A DNA stretch of 64,000 nt from Nostoc sp. NIES-3756 (GTDB lineage Bacteria; Cyanobacteriota; Cyanobacteriia; Cyanobacteriales; Nostocaceae). Positions within the stretch are counted from its first letter, which is position 1; each line of letters opens with the position of its first letter. The DNA lies in contig NZ_AP017295.1 in NCBI RefSeq assembly GCF_001548375.1, positions 5,286,001-5,350,000 of the forward strand. Direction: 5' to 3'. The position numbers and the translations under genes are program-made. The notes beneath the pieces were generated by a model. That model did no database searches, had not been told where the DNA came from, and saw only the letters and a list, made by a program, of their open reading frames with translations. This document shows, piece after piece, positions 44,318 through 53,608 of this stretch.

Positions 44318-44599
44318 CTACTTGTTTGAATCTTCGGAATTATCATCGTTCTGAAATGGGTTATCACCAATTTGCAGTTGCTTTTTCGTGCGTTTTAACT
44401 GTTTCCACAAGGCTTTAATTTGCTCATAAGCATCTTCAGGTGATAATTTACCATTAGTCTCTAAGTTGCAAATATAATTTATTTTTTGCGCAAACTCTTG
44501 TAAATTTGCATTAAAGACCAAGTTTTCCGGCTTTACTTGTCCATAGTAACGACCACGAGGATAGAGGAAATCTTCTTTATTCATGGTTTTTTTCTCCAT
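44318..44599 (-). CDS. Small conserved cyanobacterial protein (DUF7219-like)
   Basis: A 93-residue soluble protein starting MEKKTMNKEDFLYPRGRYYGQVKPENLVFNANL (shown as landmarks DFLYPRGRYYG and LVFNANLQEFA), then a helical region LSPEDAYEQIKALWKQLKRTKKQL and an acidic tail. I recall this opening from a widespread small cyanobacterial family listed as DUF7219, sometimes mislabelled as isopropylmalate synthase. The first ATG has AAGGAG nine bases upstream; an inner ATG at residue 6 also has GGAG. It stands alone in a gene-poor stretch. Function unknown. Confidence 0.75.
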   Translation of the reverse strand: MEKKTMNKEDFLYPRGRYYGQVKPENLVFNANLQEFAQKINYICNLETNGKLSPEDAYEQIKALWKQLKRTKKQLQIGDNPFQNDDNSEDSNK

Positions 44600-45377
44600 A
44601 TTATTCGACTCCTTCTTATTTAATAGCTGAAGCTAGATTACTAGCAGCCTGTGCAACTATGATTTGTGATACACACCTTGCTACTACTAGCTACCGCCTC
44701 ATCATTGATTTAATCGAAACCAAATGTATTTGATTATTTAAAAATGTTTATTAAATATATGTATCCTCCAATACATCTTCAAAGTACTGGGCAACATCTT
44801 TGTTGATGTTTTATAAGATTAACTTTCTCAAGCCAGAGTCAAACAAAGTTTATTTATTCAACCACTTTGACGACCAGAATGGTGGATAAATGTACTATTT
44901 TGACATTGAAAAGTAGTATTTACACTGAAAATGCTTCTGAAATAAGCATTTTCTACAAGACTGCTTGCCAAAGCTAAAAAGTAAATTAGTTAATTTCCCT
45001 CCTGTAAGGTAACTAATCCGCTCAATCTTTAATTTTAGAATATATAAACTTACAGGTAATTTTCAATTTCATCAACTAAAGTATTAATATATACTTTTTG
45101 CCAATAAACTATTTAATTAGTTACAAAAATTATTTTTATTTTTATATATTTTAATACTTATGTAAAAAGCTACATGACAGATATGAGATTACCGTAATTA
45201 TCAGTGGTAGTCTTCTACTAAAAGAGAGAGCTAATTTAGCGTTTAATAACCTCTAAAAAAGTTAAGAGAGCAGCTTTTTGTGGGATATACACCAAATGTG
45301 ATGTATATTCTGATTTTGCCAATCCAAAATAGGTACTGACACAAGCGAATAGCTAATAGTGAATAACTAAAGATAAA
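44600..45377. other. Gene-poor AT-rich region
   Basis: About 780 bp between the small conserved protein and purC. No supportable frame, tRNA or strong inverted repeat. It must include the promoters of both flanking genes, which point away from each other. Confidence 0.5.
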
Positions 45378-45431
45378 ATGGTGAAGCCCGAAAGGGTAAA
45401 AGTTGCCCATTGCTCAAACGTTACCTCCACC

Positions 45432-46169
45432 ATGTCTGTGCATTCCAAGCTATACGAAGGCAAAGCGAAAATTCTCTACGCTACTGATGACCCAGAAATC
45501 TTACTGGCTGATTTTAAAGATGATGCTACTGCCTTTAACGCACAAAAGCGCGGTAGTATCCTTGGTAAAGGGAAAATAAACTGTAGTATTTCTAGCCAGC
45601 TATTTCAGCAGCTAGAAGCATCAGGAATAAAAACTCATTATATTGATAGCCCTAGTCCCAATCAAATGCGGGTGAAAGCAGTCAAGATTTTACCCTTAGA
45701 GGTAGTAATCCGTAATATTGCGGCTGGTAGTTTATCTCAGCAAACAGGTATAGAACTAGGTACAGTCTTAAAACAGCCTCTAGTAGAGTTTTATTATAAA
45801 AACGATCAACTAGGAGATCCACTACTAACACGCGATCGCCTGTTGTTAATGGAACTAGCCACACCGGAACAAGTAGATGCAATTACTCATCTAGCATTGC
45901 AAATTAACGAGTTCCTCAAGGACTTCTGGCAGCGTTGTGGTATTACCCTAGTAGACTTCAAACTAGAATTTGGTTTAGATTCACAACAACAATTGCTTTT
46001 AGCTGATGAAATTAGCCCTGATACCTGCCGTTTGTGGAACACAACAGAAACAGACCCCAATCGTCGAGTCATGGATAAAGACCGTTTCCGGCGGGACTTG
46101 GGAAATGTAGAAGATGCTTACCAGGAGGTTTTACAAAGAGTACTACAAGTAGTAGAAATTAAAAGTTAA
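45432..46169 (+). CDS. purC: Phosphoribosylaminoimidazole-succinocarboxamide synthase
   Basis: The SAICAR synthase of purine synthesis, joining CAIR and aspartate with ATP. The 245-residue form from ATG 45432 begins KLYEGKAKILYATDDPEILLADFKD (landmark YEGKAK), which is where the family starts; an upstream ATG at 45378 would add 18 unusual residues. Other family marks: FNAQKRGSILGKGKINCSIS, LPLEVVIRNIAAGS, and LADEISPDTCRLWN followed by DKDRFRRDLG. Standard length. It precedes the Omp85 gene on the same strand, separated by heptamer repeats. Confidence 0.95.
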   Translation: MSVHSKLYEGKAKILYATDDPEILLADFKDDATAFNAQKRGSILGKGKINCSISSQLFQQLEASGIKTHYIDSPSPNQMRVKAVKILPLEVVIRNIAAGSLSQQTGIELGTVLKQPLVEFYYKNDQLGDPLLTRDRLLLMELATPEQVDAITHLALQINEFLKDFWQRCGITLVDFKLEFGLDSQQQLLLADEISPDTCRLWNTTETDPNRRVMDKDRFRRDLGNVEDAYQEVLQRVLQVVEIKS

Positions 46170-46213
46170 ATTAATGACAATCTAGTGAGTGGAATGAGGG
46201 AGCAGGGGAGAAT

Positions 46214-46268
46214 AACTGTTGACTAATGACTAATGACTAATGACTATGGACTATGGACTAATGACTAA
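46214..46268. repeat. Heptameric short tandem repeats (TGACTAA type)
   Basis: About seven units of TGACTAA, TGACTAT and GGACTAT in the spacer between purC and the Omp85 gene. Typical Nostocales short tandem repeat array. Confidence 0.85.
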
Positions 46269-46325
46269 AACGGCAATTGCCCAGTAATGGTGTGTGTGTG
46301 GATGTGAAGAGGAAGAAAGGAATTA

Positions 46326-48821
46326 ATGAAGATGCGTTTATCTCCCGTATTTGTGGCAGCTGTAGCAATTACAGCTCCTTTGACCAGTTCTTTAAATGCT
46401 AATGCTCAAACTCCTAGCAGTTTAGAACAAACATTAGAGTCGCTCCCAGCAGCAACAACTCAGCCGCTAGAACAAAATGTCTCACAATCTCAGTCCGATT
46501 CAACAACAGTTCATGCACTGATAGATGTTCCATCCCCATCTGTGGAATTTTCCTCAGAAAAATCAATAAAGTCAGCAGCAGCATCAACCAAAGAGATAAT
46601 CGTACCGACATTAGAAGTCTCAACAGCGACAACCCTGACCGTGGAACAGCCTGCTGTGAGTAAATCGCCTGTGGAAGTTAGGACAAAATTAGCTGAGACT
46701 TTAAATAATAATACTCAGACAGCCACAGTTAAGGAGAAGCGATCGCCATCACCACAGAAAAAAGAAAGCCTCTCTACCATTCCTAATCCCCAAACTGTAG
46801 TCAGATCAACAGCACAACAACTCGTACAAGCGCCAGCACAGCAACCTAGTACCCAGCCAGAAGTAACTCCTCCAACAACAGAACAACAAACACCAACCCC
46901 AACCCCTGAAACTACCCCAGGAAACCAAAACTTCAACACTCCAAACACCACTCCACAGGAAAGTAATGAACCCCGTGTATTGGTGTCAGAAGTTTTAACT
47001 AGACCCCAATCAGGTGAACTCACACCCGAGTTAGAAACCCAAGTTTATAACGTCATTCGTACCCAAGCTGGACGGACAACCACCCGTACCCAGTTACAAG
47101 AAGATATCAATGCCATATTTGGCACTGGCTTTTTCTCCAACGTCCAAGCAGTACCAGAAGATACACCTTTGGGGGTGAGAGTCAGCTTTATTGTTCAACC
47201 CAACCCTGTATTAACCAAAGTCCAAATTCAAGCTAACCCAGGTAGTAACGTTCCATCTGTACTACCCCAAGCAACTGCTGATGAAATCTTCGGTAAACAA
47301 TACGGCACAATCCTTAATTTACGTGATTTACAAGAAGGTATTAAGCAATTAACAAAACGCTATCAAGATCAAGGTTACGTCCTCGCTAACGTAGTTGGTG
47401 CGCCGCAAGTTTCCGAAAATGGAGTTGTCACCCTACAAGTAGCAGAAGGGGTGGTAGAAAATATTAACGTCCGCTTCCGCAACAAAGAAGGACAGGATGT
47501 CAACGAAAAGGGAGAACCAATTCGGGGACGGACGCAGGAATATATCGTCACGCGAGAATTGGAATTAAAGCCAGGACAAGTATTCAACCGCAACACTGTG
47601 CAGAAAGACTTACAAAGAGTATTTGGTACAGGATTGTTTGAAGATGTTAACGTTTCCCTTGACCCAGGTACAGACCCCACTAAGGTGAATGTAGTTGTTA
47701 ACGTTGTGGAACGGAGTAGCGGTTCCATTGCGGCTGGTGCTGGTATCAGTTCTGCCAGTGGCTTGTTTGGTACAGTCAGCTATCAACAACAGAACCTTAA
47801 CGGGAGAAACCAAAAGCTAGGTGCAGAAGTCCAGTTGGGTCAAAATGAACTATTTCTGTTCGACCTGCGCTTTACCGACCCTTGGATAGCCGGCGATCCT
47901 TACCGTACTTCTTATACAGCCAATATTTTCCGCCGCAGTTCCATTTCCTTAATTTTTGACGGAGACGACGAAGACCTCAGAACCTTTGACCCCAATAATC
48001 CTAACGACACAGGCAGACAAGATCGTCCCCGTGTAACTCGTTTAGGTGGCGGTGTTACCTTCACCCGTCCTCTTTCACCTAATCCCTTTGAAAGAGCAGA
48101 ATGGACAGCTTCAGCAGGTTTTCAGTATCAGCGAGTAACTACCCGTGATGCTGACGGTAGATTACGAAAAGAGGGCGCTGTATTTGATGATAATGGCAAC
48201 CGCATCAGTGAACTGGTTCCCCTCACTTTCTCTGGTACAGGGGAAGATGATTTATTGCTGTTACAATTGGGAGCGCAACGCGATCGCCGCAATAATCCTT
48301 TACAACCTACTAGTGGTTCTTTCTTACGTTTCGGTATAGACCAATCAGTACCAGTAGGTTCAGGTAGTATTTTCTTAACTAGACTCCGGGGTAGCTATAG
48401 TCAATATCTTCCCGTGAATTTCACTAATTTTACTAAAGGCCCGGAAACCTTAGCTTTTAACATTCAAGGTGGTACAGTCTTTGGAGATTTACCTCCTTAT
48501 GAAGCTTTTAGCCTTGGTGGTAGTAACTCTGTACGGGGTTATGAAGAAGGTGCTTTAGGTAGCGGACGTAGCTATGTCCAAGCATCTCTGGAATATCGTT
48601 TCCCTGTCTTTTCTGTAGTCAGTGGTGCGTTGTTTGTGGATGTCGGTACTGACTTAGGAACCGGAAATAAAGTAGCTGAAGTTCTGAATAAAGACGGTAC
48701 TGGCTATGGCTATGGTCTGGGTGTGCGAGTACAATCACCATTGGGGCCGATTCGTATTGACTACGGTATCAATGATGATGGTGATAGCCGAATTAACTTC
48801 GGTATTGGCGAAAGGTTTTAA
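46326..48821 (+). CDS. Omp85/BamA-family outer membrane assembly protein
   Basis: An 831-residue outer membrane protein that inserts beta-barrel proteins. It has a signal peptide (about 1-27, cleavage after NANA), a low-complexity Thr/Pro/Gln linker (about 28-215) and POTRA domains from about 218 to 460 (VLVSEVLTRPQSGELT; VYNVIRTQAGRTTTRTQL; TKRYQDQGYVLANVV; VFGTGLFEDVNVSL). The C-terminal barrel from about 470 has SFSLGGSNSVRGY-type GGSNSVRGYEEGALGSGR, the family hallmark loop, and ends INFGIGERF with terminal Phe. It precedes lpxC-fabZ-lpxA-lpxB, the usual cyanobacterial outer-membrane block. Confidence 0.94.
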   Translation: MKMRLSPVFVAAVAITAPLTSSLNANAQTPSSLEQTLESLPAATTQPLEQNVSQSQSDSTTVHALIDVPSPSVEFSSEKSIKSAAASTKEIIVPTLEVSTATTLTVEQPAVSKSPVEVRTKLAETLNNNTQTATVKEKRSPSPQKKESLSTIPNPQTVVRSTAQQLVQAPAQQPSTQPEVTPPTTEQQTPTPTPETTPGNQNFNTPNTTPQESNEPRVLVSEVLTRPQSGELTPELETQVYNVIRTQAGRTTTRTQLQEDINAIFGTGFFSNVQAVPEDTPLGVRVSFIVQPNPVLTKVQIQANPGSNVPSVLPQATADEIFGKQYGTILNLRDLQEGIKQLTKRYQDQGYVLANVVGAPQVSENGVVTLQVAEGVVENINVRFRNKEGQDVNEKGEPIRGRTQEYIVTRELELKPGQVFNRNTVQKDLQRVFGTGLFEDVNVSLDPGTDPTKVNVVVNVVERSSGSIAAGAGISSASGLFGTVSYQQQNLNGRNQKLGAEVQLGQNELFLFDLRFTDPWIAGDPYRTSYTANIFRRSSISLIFDGDDEDLRTFDPNNPNDTGRQDRPRVTRLGGGVTFTRPLSPNPFERAEWTASAGFQYQRVTTRDADGRLRKEGAVFDDNGNRISELVPLTFSGTGEDDLLLLQLGAQRDRRNNPLQPTSGSFLRFGIDQSVPVGSGSIFLTRLRGSYSQYLPVNFTNFTKGPETLAFNIQGGTVFGDLPPYEAFSLGGSNSVRGYEEGALGSGRSYVQASLEYRFPVFSVVSGALFVDVGTDLGTGNKVAEVLNKDGTGYGYGLGVRVQSPLGPIRIDYGINDDGDSRINFGIGERF

Positions 48822-48959
48822 GGTGGTTATTAGTCCACAATCCATAGTGAGATAGTGCGTTCCTGTCGCCTTGCGTCGGAAAGCAACTATCGCTCGCGTA
48901 GCGTATCCGAAGGATTCACCCGTAAGGGTCAACAGTCAACACCAGGGTCTTTACCAGAG

Positions 48960-49826
48960 ATGAATGACAAAGGTATGAAACAGCACACTCTAGCGGGAGC
49001 GATCGCTCTTACAGGAGTTGGGCTACATAGTGGTGTAAATACCAGAGTACGGATATTACCTGCTGAATCTGGTAGTGGTCGTTACTTTGTGCGGGTAGAT
49101 TTGCCTGATGCACCCATAATTCCGGCTCAAGTGGCTGCTGTGCATCAGACTGTCCTTTCCACCCAGTTAGGGAAGGATGAAGTCAGCGTACGTACAGTCG
49201 AACATTTATTAGCAGCCTTGGCGGGGATGGGTGTAGATAACGCCCGTATCGAAATAGATGGCCCAGAAGTACCACTTTTAGATGGTTCAGCCAAGGAATG
49301 GGTAAGTAGTATTGCGGAAGTTGGTTTAGCACCCCAAGCAGTTACAGATAACTCAGTACCCTTAGATATCTCCGCACCAATTTGGATTTATCAAGACGAT
49401 GCTTTTGTTGCTGCTATCCCAGCATCAGAAACCCGCTTTAGCTACGGTATTGATTTTGAATTACCCGCCATTGGTAATCAATGGCACAGTTGGTTACTAA
49501 CTACCGAGCAGAACCAAGCGGTGGAAAGCTTTGCCCAAGAAATTGCTCCTGCACGGACTTTCGGTTTATTACATCAAATCGAATATTTACAGAAATCTGG
49601 GTTAATTAAAGGTGGTAGTTTGGATAATGCGCTGGTTTGTGGCCCTGATGGTTGGTTAAATCCACCATTAAGATTTGCAAATGAGCCAGTACGTCATAAA
49701 ATTTTGGATTTAGTAGGGGATTTGAGTTTGTTGGGGTATTTTCCCCGCGCTCATTTCTTAGCTTATAAAGCCAGCCATAATTTACACATTCAACTGGCAC
49801 AAAAAATTCTAGCTGTAACTAATTAA
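48960..49826 (+). CDS. lpxC: UDP-3-O-acyl-N-acetylglucosamine deacetylase
   Basis: LpxC, the zinc deacetylase that commits to lipid A synthesis; 288 residues from the ATG at 48960. Motifs: [17 protein letters not shown] near the start, [33 protein letters not shown] (zinc His in EHLLAA), and the C-terminal [16 protein letters not shown] with the second His. The frame is open upstream to a GTG at 48855, but those 35 codons come from a dispersed repeat ([12 protein letters not shown]) and are not expected in the protein. fabZ follows at 45 bp. Confidence 0.94.
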   Translation: MNDKGMKQHTLAGAIALTGVGLHSGVNTRVRILPAESGSGRYFVRVDLPDAPIIPAQVAAVHQTVLSTQLGKDEVSVRTVEHLLAALAGMGVDNARIEIDGPEVPLLDGSAKEWVSSIAEVGLAPQAVTDNSVPLDISAPIWIYQDDAFVAAIPASETRFSYGIDFELPAIGNQWHSWLLTTEQNQAVESFAQEIAPARTFGLLHQIEYLQKSGLIKGGSLDNALVCGPDGWLNPPLRFANEPVRHKILDLVGDLSLLGYFPRAHFLAYKASHNLHIQLAQKILAVTN

Positions 49827-49871
49827 ATCCCCCCTACCCCAGTCAACCCCAGATTATCAACCACACTGCTA

Positions 49872-50387
49872 ATGTCAATTCTCTCTGAAGTAAAAGCACC
49901 CACATCTACTGAACAACCTCCAACTCATGAGGAGGTAATACCACTGGAACCTAAAAAGACTTTTACATCTGAAGAAATTCAGCAATTACTCCCTCACCGT
50001 TACCCATTCTTGCTAGTAGACAAAATTATTGACTACACACCAGGAAAGAGCGCGGTAGGTATTAAGAACGTCACCATTAACGAGCCACAATTTACAGGAC
50101 ATTTCCCAGGTAGACCACTGATGCCTGGAGTGTTAATTGTTGAAGCAATGGCACAGGTTGGTGGTATCGTGATTAGACAACTACCTGACTTGAATGGTGG
50201 TTTATTTGTATTTGCTGGTATTGATAAAGTCCGTTTTCGCCGCCAAGTAGTACCGGGAGACCAACTGGTAATGACGGTGGAACTGTTATGGATTAAACAG
50301 CGTCGTTTCAGCAAAATGCAGGCTCGTGCTGAAGTTGACGGACAACTAGCAGCAGAAGGCGAATTAATGTTTTCGCTGATCAACTGA
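49872..50387 (+). CDS. fabZ: (3R)-hydroxyacyl-ACP dehydratase
   Basis: A 171-residue hot-dog-fold dehydratase of fatty acid and lipid A supply. The core has [17 protein letters not shown] and [23 protein letters not shown], with the catalytic His in GHFPG and Glu in VEAMAQ. A 40-residue polar N-terminal extension precedes the fold. Second gene of the lpxC-fabZ-lpxA-lpxB set. Confidence 0.95.
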   Translation: MSILSEVKAPTSTEQPPTHEEVIPLEPKKTFTSEEIQQLLPHRYPFLLVDKIIDYTPGKSAVGIKNVTINEPQFTGHFPGRPLMPGVLIVEAMAQVGGIVIRQLPDLNGGLFVFAGIDKVRFRRQVVPGDQLVMTVELLWIKQRRFSKMQARAEVDGQLAAEGELMFSLIN

Positions 50388-50407
50388 TAATTTAGCTTAC
50401 GTGGTAC

Positions 50408-50428
50408 AGGTACTGCCGTGAAGTACCT
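50408..50428 (+). terminator. Hairpin after fabZ
   Basis: Arms AGGTACT (50408-50414) and AGTACCT (50422-50428) with a seven-base loop, then TT. It lies 20 bp after the fabZ stop, in the 247-bp spacer before lpxA. A weak terminator or an intercistronic RNA end. Confidence 0.4.
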
Positions 50429-50634
50429 TTACTCAATCCTGAAACAGGATAGCAGTAAAGAAAAATCGCCACAATAGCATCTTATAATTTCTTGATTTTC
50501 GTCGCTCACACACTCAACTTGCTTGCCCGACATATCGGTCACTGAAAACTCACATACTCAGCAACGCCAGGAGCTGAAACTTTGACAACCAAAGCAAGGC
50601 ACTGGCTCCTCAAGACAGTTCTGGAGATTCACCC

Positions 50635-51450
50635 TTGAAGACGCTTATTCACCCAACTGCTGTAATTCATCCAAACTCGGAACTGCACCCAACAGTGCAA
50701 GTCGGTGCTTATGCTGTGATTGGAGCGCATGTCAAAGTCGGCCCGGAAACAATTATTGGCGCTCATGCAGTGCTAGAAGGGCCTTGTGAGATTGGGGCGC
50801 GAAATCAGATTTTTACAGGTGCAGCTATTGGCATGGAACCCCAGGATCTCAAATTTGTAGGAGAACCAACTTGGGTCAAAATCGGTGACAATAACTTGAT
50901 TCGTGAGTATGTCACTATTAATCGTGCTACCGGAGCCGGACAAGCCACAATTATTGGTAACAATAATTTGTTAATGGCTTATGTCCATGTAGCTCATAAC
51001 TGTGTAATTGAAGACTCCGTAATTATAGCCAACTCTGTAGCCTTAGCGGGTCATGTTCACATAGAATCATCTGCTAGACTAAGCGGAGTTTTGGGTGTCC
51101 ATCAATTTGTACATATTGGTAGACAAGCAATGGTAGGCGGGATGGCACGCATTGACCGTGATGTTCCCCCATATATGCTAGTAGAAGGCAACCCAGGCAG
51201 AATTAGAACCCTGAACCTTGTGGGACTTAAACGCTCTGGTATGGAAGCCAGCGATTTACAACTCCTCAAAAAAGCCTTCCGCATTTTGTACCGTTCTAAC
51301 CTCACCTTCAAAGAAGCGTTAGAACAACTCGAATCTTTAGGAGACATTGAACACCTACAACACCTACGCCGCTTTTTACTACTGTCGCAAATGCCAGGAA
51401 GACGCGGCTTGATTCCCCCTAAGAGTAAACCAGGCGGGAGTGATGAGTAG
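50635..51450 (+). CDS. lpxA: UDP-N-acetylglucosamine acyltransferase
   Basis: A 271-residue LpxA, first enzyme of lipid A synthesis. Left-handed beta-helix hexapeptides run from about 5 to 195 (IHPTAVIHPNSELHPTVQVGAYAVIGA in part; YVHVAHNCVIEDSVIIANSVALAGHVHI with the catalytic His in VAHNC), followed by a helical C-terminal domain (GLKRSGMEASDLQLLKKAFRILYRSNL). The start is TTG at 50635 with GGAG nine bases upstream; no ATG is available. Its stop TAG lies within the start region of lpxB, so the two are coupled. Confidence 0.94.
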   Translation: MKTLIHPTAVIHPNSELHPTVQVGAYAVIGAHVKVGPETIIGAHAVLEGPCEIGARNQIFTGAAIGMEPQDLKFVGEPTWVKIGDNNLIREYVTINRATGAGQATIIGNNNLLMAYVHVAHNCVIEDSVIIANSVALAGHVHIESSARLSGVLGVHQFVHIGRQAMVGGMARIDRDVPPYMLVEGNPGRIRTLNLVGLKRSGMEASDLQLLKKAFRILYRSNLTFKEALEQLESLGDIEHLQHLRRFLLLSQMPGRRGLIPPKSKPGGSDE

Positions 51451-52762
51451 GAGGCAAGAAGAGATGGGAGAGATGGAGGAGATGTGGTTCTCCTGCGGAG
51501 ACGCTACGCGAACGACTGCGCTCACCAACCGGGAGATGAGGGAGAATTTTTCAACCCCTATTCCCCACTCCCCACTCCCTACTCCCATCAGAATATTTAT
51601 CAGCACTGGTGAAGTCTCTGGTGATTTGCAAGGGTCGCTGTTAATTGCGGCCTTGAAGCGTCAAGCTGCGGCTGTGGGTTTAGAGTTAGATATTGTGGCC
51701 TTGGGTGGCGACAAGATGGCAGAGGCGGGAGCGAAAATTTTAGGCAATACTAGTGGCATTGGTTCAATGGGGATTTTGGAATCTCTGCCTTACGTTTTGC
51801 CTACTTTAATAGTACAGCGTCGAGCGATCGCCTATCTAAAACAGTATCCCCCAGATTTAGTAGTATTAATCGACTACATGGGGCCAAATATCGGTATTGG
51901 TACGTATATGCACAGGCATTTACCAAATGTGCCTGTAGCTTATTACATAGCACCCCAGGAGTGGGTATGGTCGATGAGTTTGCGTAATACCTCTCGCATT
52001 GTCGGTTTTACAGATAAACTACTGGCAATTTTTCCTGAAGAAGCACGTTATTTTCGTGACAACGGTGCTAACGTTAGCTGGGTAGGTCATCCCTTAGTTG
52101 ACCGGATGCAGGACGTTCCTAGTAAAGAAGAAGCAAGGGCTAAGTTAGGAATTACACCTGAACACAAAGCGATCGCTCTTTTGCCTGCTTCCCGTCGGCA
52201 AGAGTTAAAATATCTTCTGCCAGCGATTTTTCAAGCTGCTCAAAATATTCAAACTCAGATACCAGAGGCTCATTTTTGGATTCCTCTATCTTTGGAGGTT
52301 TACAGGCAACCAATTGAGGAAGCCATCAAGGCTTATGGTTTAAAGGCGACAGTTGTTTCAGGGCAACAGAAGGAAATTTTTGCCGCAGCTGACCTTGCCA
52401 TTACCAAATCCGGCACAGTTAATCTAGAACTAGCACTATTAAACGTGCCGCAAGTTGTAGTTTACCGCTTGAACTCGGTTACAGTTTGGATTGCCAGAAA
52501 AATTCTTAAAGGTTCTATCCCCTTCGCTTCACCAACTAATTTAGTGGTGATGAAGCCAATTGTGCCAGAGCTATTGCAAGAAGAAGCAACGCCAGAGAAT
52601 ATTACTCAAGAGGCAATAGAATTATTACTTAATCCTGAACGGCGATCACAAACTCTAGCAGATTATCACGAAATGCGCCAGTGTTTGGGAGAATTAGGAG
52701 TGTGTGATCGGGCAGCTCAAGAAATTTTGCAAATGTTGGAAAAGAGGAGTAATGACTGTTAA
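51443..52762 (+). CDS. lpxB: Lipid-A-disaccharide synthase with repeat-derived N-terminal extension
   Basis: LpxB, the glycosyltransferase that joins two acylated glucosamine units. The family sequence begins at IRIFISTGEVSGDLQGSLLI (about residue 51), and runs through VVLIDYMGPNIGIG, YIAPQEWVWS, VGHPLVDRM, LLPASRRQELKYLLPA and LAITKSGTVNLELALLNVPQVVVYR. Before that lie about 50 residues that no LpxB needs, encoded by a dispersed palindrome (GAGACGCTACGCGAACGAC near 51498) and a purine/pyrimidine-rich run CCACTCCCCACTCCCTACTC. The ATG at 51443 overlaps the lpxA stop and has GGGAG just upstream; another ATG lies at residue 32 (MRENFS). The normal start Met is replaced by Ile. Confidence 0.92.
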   Translation: MSRRQEEMGEMEEMWFSCGDATRTTALTNREMRENFSTPIPHSPLPTPIRIFISTGEVSGDLQGSLLIAALKRQAAAVGLELDIVALGGDKMAEAGAKILGNTSGIGSMGILESLPYVLPTLIVQRRAIAYLKQYPPDLVVLIDYMGPNIGIGTYMHRHLPNVPVAYYIAPQEWVWSMSLRNTSRIVGFTDKLLAIFPEEARYFRDNGANVSWVGHPLVDRMQDVPSKEEARAKLGITPEHKAIALLPASRRQELKYLLPAIFQAAQNIQTQIPEAHFWIPLSLEVYRQPIEEAIKAYGLKATVVSGQQKEIFAAADLAITKSGTVNLELALLNVPQVVVYRLNSVTVWIARKILKGSIPFASPTNLVVMKPIVPELLQEEATPENITQEAIELLLNPERRSQTLADYHEMRQCLGELGVCDRAAQEILQMLEKRSNDC

Positions 52763-52785
52763 CTGTTGACTGGGCTGACAACTAA

Positions 52786-53361
52786 CTAATAACAAGATAA
52801 ACTCAAACTAAATCCTGGTAATATATTTTCACCAGGTAATTCTGTTGGCAAATTTCGCACTTCCACTTCTTGGCTTTGACGATAAATTTCTACTTGTTGC
52901 TGTTGAGGATTAATTAACCATCCTAGTTGCACTCCAGCATCTAAATATTCCAACATTTTCTGGCGCAACTTTTCTAAATTATCTGTTGCTGACCTTAATT
53001 CAATCAAAAAATCCGGTGCAATAGGGGGAAATCTCCGTCTTTGTTCAGCAGTGAGTGCTTCCCAACGTTCCCGACGAATCCACGCTGCATCAGGGGAACG
53101 GTCTGCTCCATTTGGTAGTTTAAATATAGTAGAAGAACTAAAAGTATAACCAAGTTCCGTTTGACGGTTCCAAAATACTAAATCAGCGATGAGGTCTGTC
53201 TCTCGATTTCCACTTTCACCACCAACTGGGGACATAATAATCAATTCACCTGTAGCAGTGCGTTCAAATTTTAATTCACTGTTATTTTGACATAGTTGAT
53301 AGAACTGTTCGTCTGTGAGATGAACTGTGTCTAGGTTTAATGTCAAGGGACTAGTAACCAT
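52786..53361 (-). CDS. Uma2 family (DUF820) putative endonuclease
   Basis: A 191-residue PD-(D/E)xK-like protein. The core reads EFKFERTATGELIIMSPVGGESG (seen as FERTATGELIIMSP), then NGADRSPDAAWI and PPIAPDFLIELRSATDNLEKLRQKMLEYLDAGVQLGWLI, giving the Asp, Glu and Lys-type acidic site of the Uma2 group. These genes are very numerous in cyanobacteria, often near mobile DNA, and their natural role is not settled. It is convergent with lpxB and divergent from the DNA methyltransferase. Confidence 0.87.
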   Translation of the reverse strand: MVTSPLTLNLDTVHLTDEQFYQLCQNNSELKFERTATGELIIMSPVGGESGNRETDLIADLVFWNRQTELGYTFSSSTIFKLPNGADRSPDAAWIRRERWEALTAEQRRRFPPIAPDFLIELRSATDNLEKLRQKMLEYLDAGVQLGWLINPQQQQVEIYRQSQEVEVRNLPTELPGENILPGFSLSLSCY

Positions 53362-53608
53362 AAAGATAGTTGGGATAGTGCCGACAATACTATGCTAGTT
53401 TTTGTTTGAGCAGATTATGAAGATGTTTTACAAGAATAAATTCTAAGTAGTTAATGTTACATAATATACTAAATTTTAGTGAATAGTAATTTAAACACTT
53501 CCATAACTTATAAATTACCACCTGAATCAAAAATAAATCAAAGGTCAATAAATAGTATTGTTTGAGAATTGGGAATTTTGAGTTAAAGGTTTTAAATCCA
53601 AAATTGGT

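Noticed and set aside
44318..44599. Third RiPP precursor
   Set aside because: No Nif11-type leader, no double glycine and no Cys-rich tail; it fits a small conserved cyanobacterial family better.
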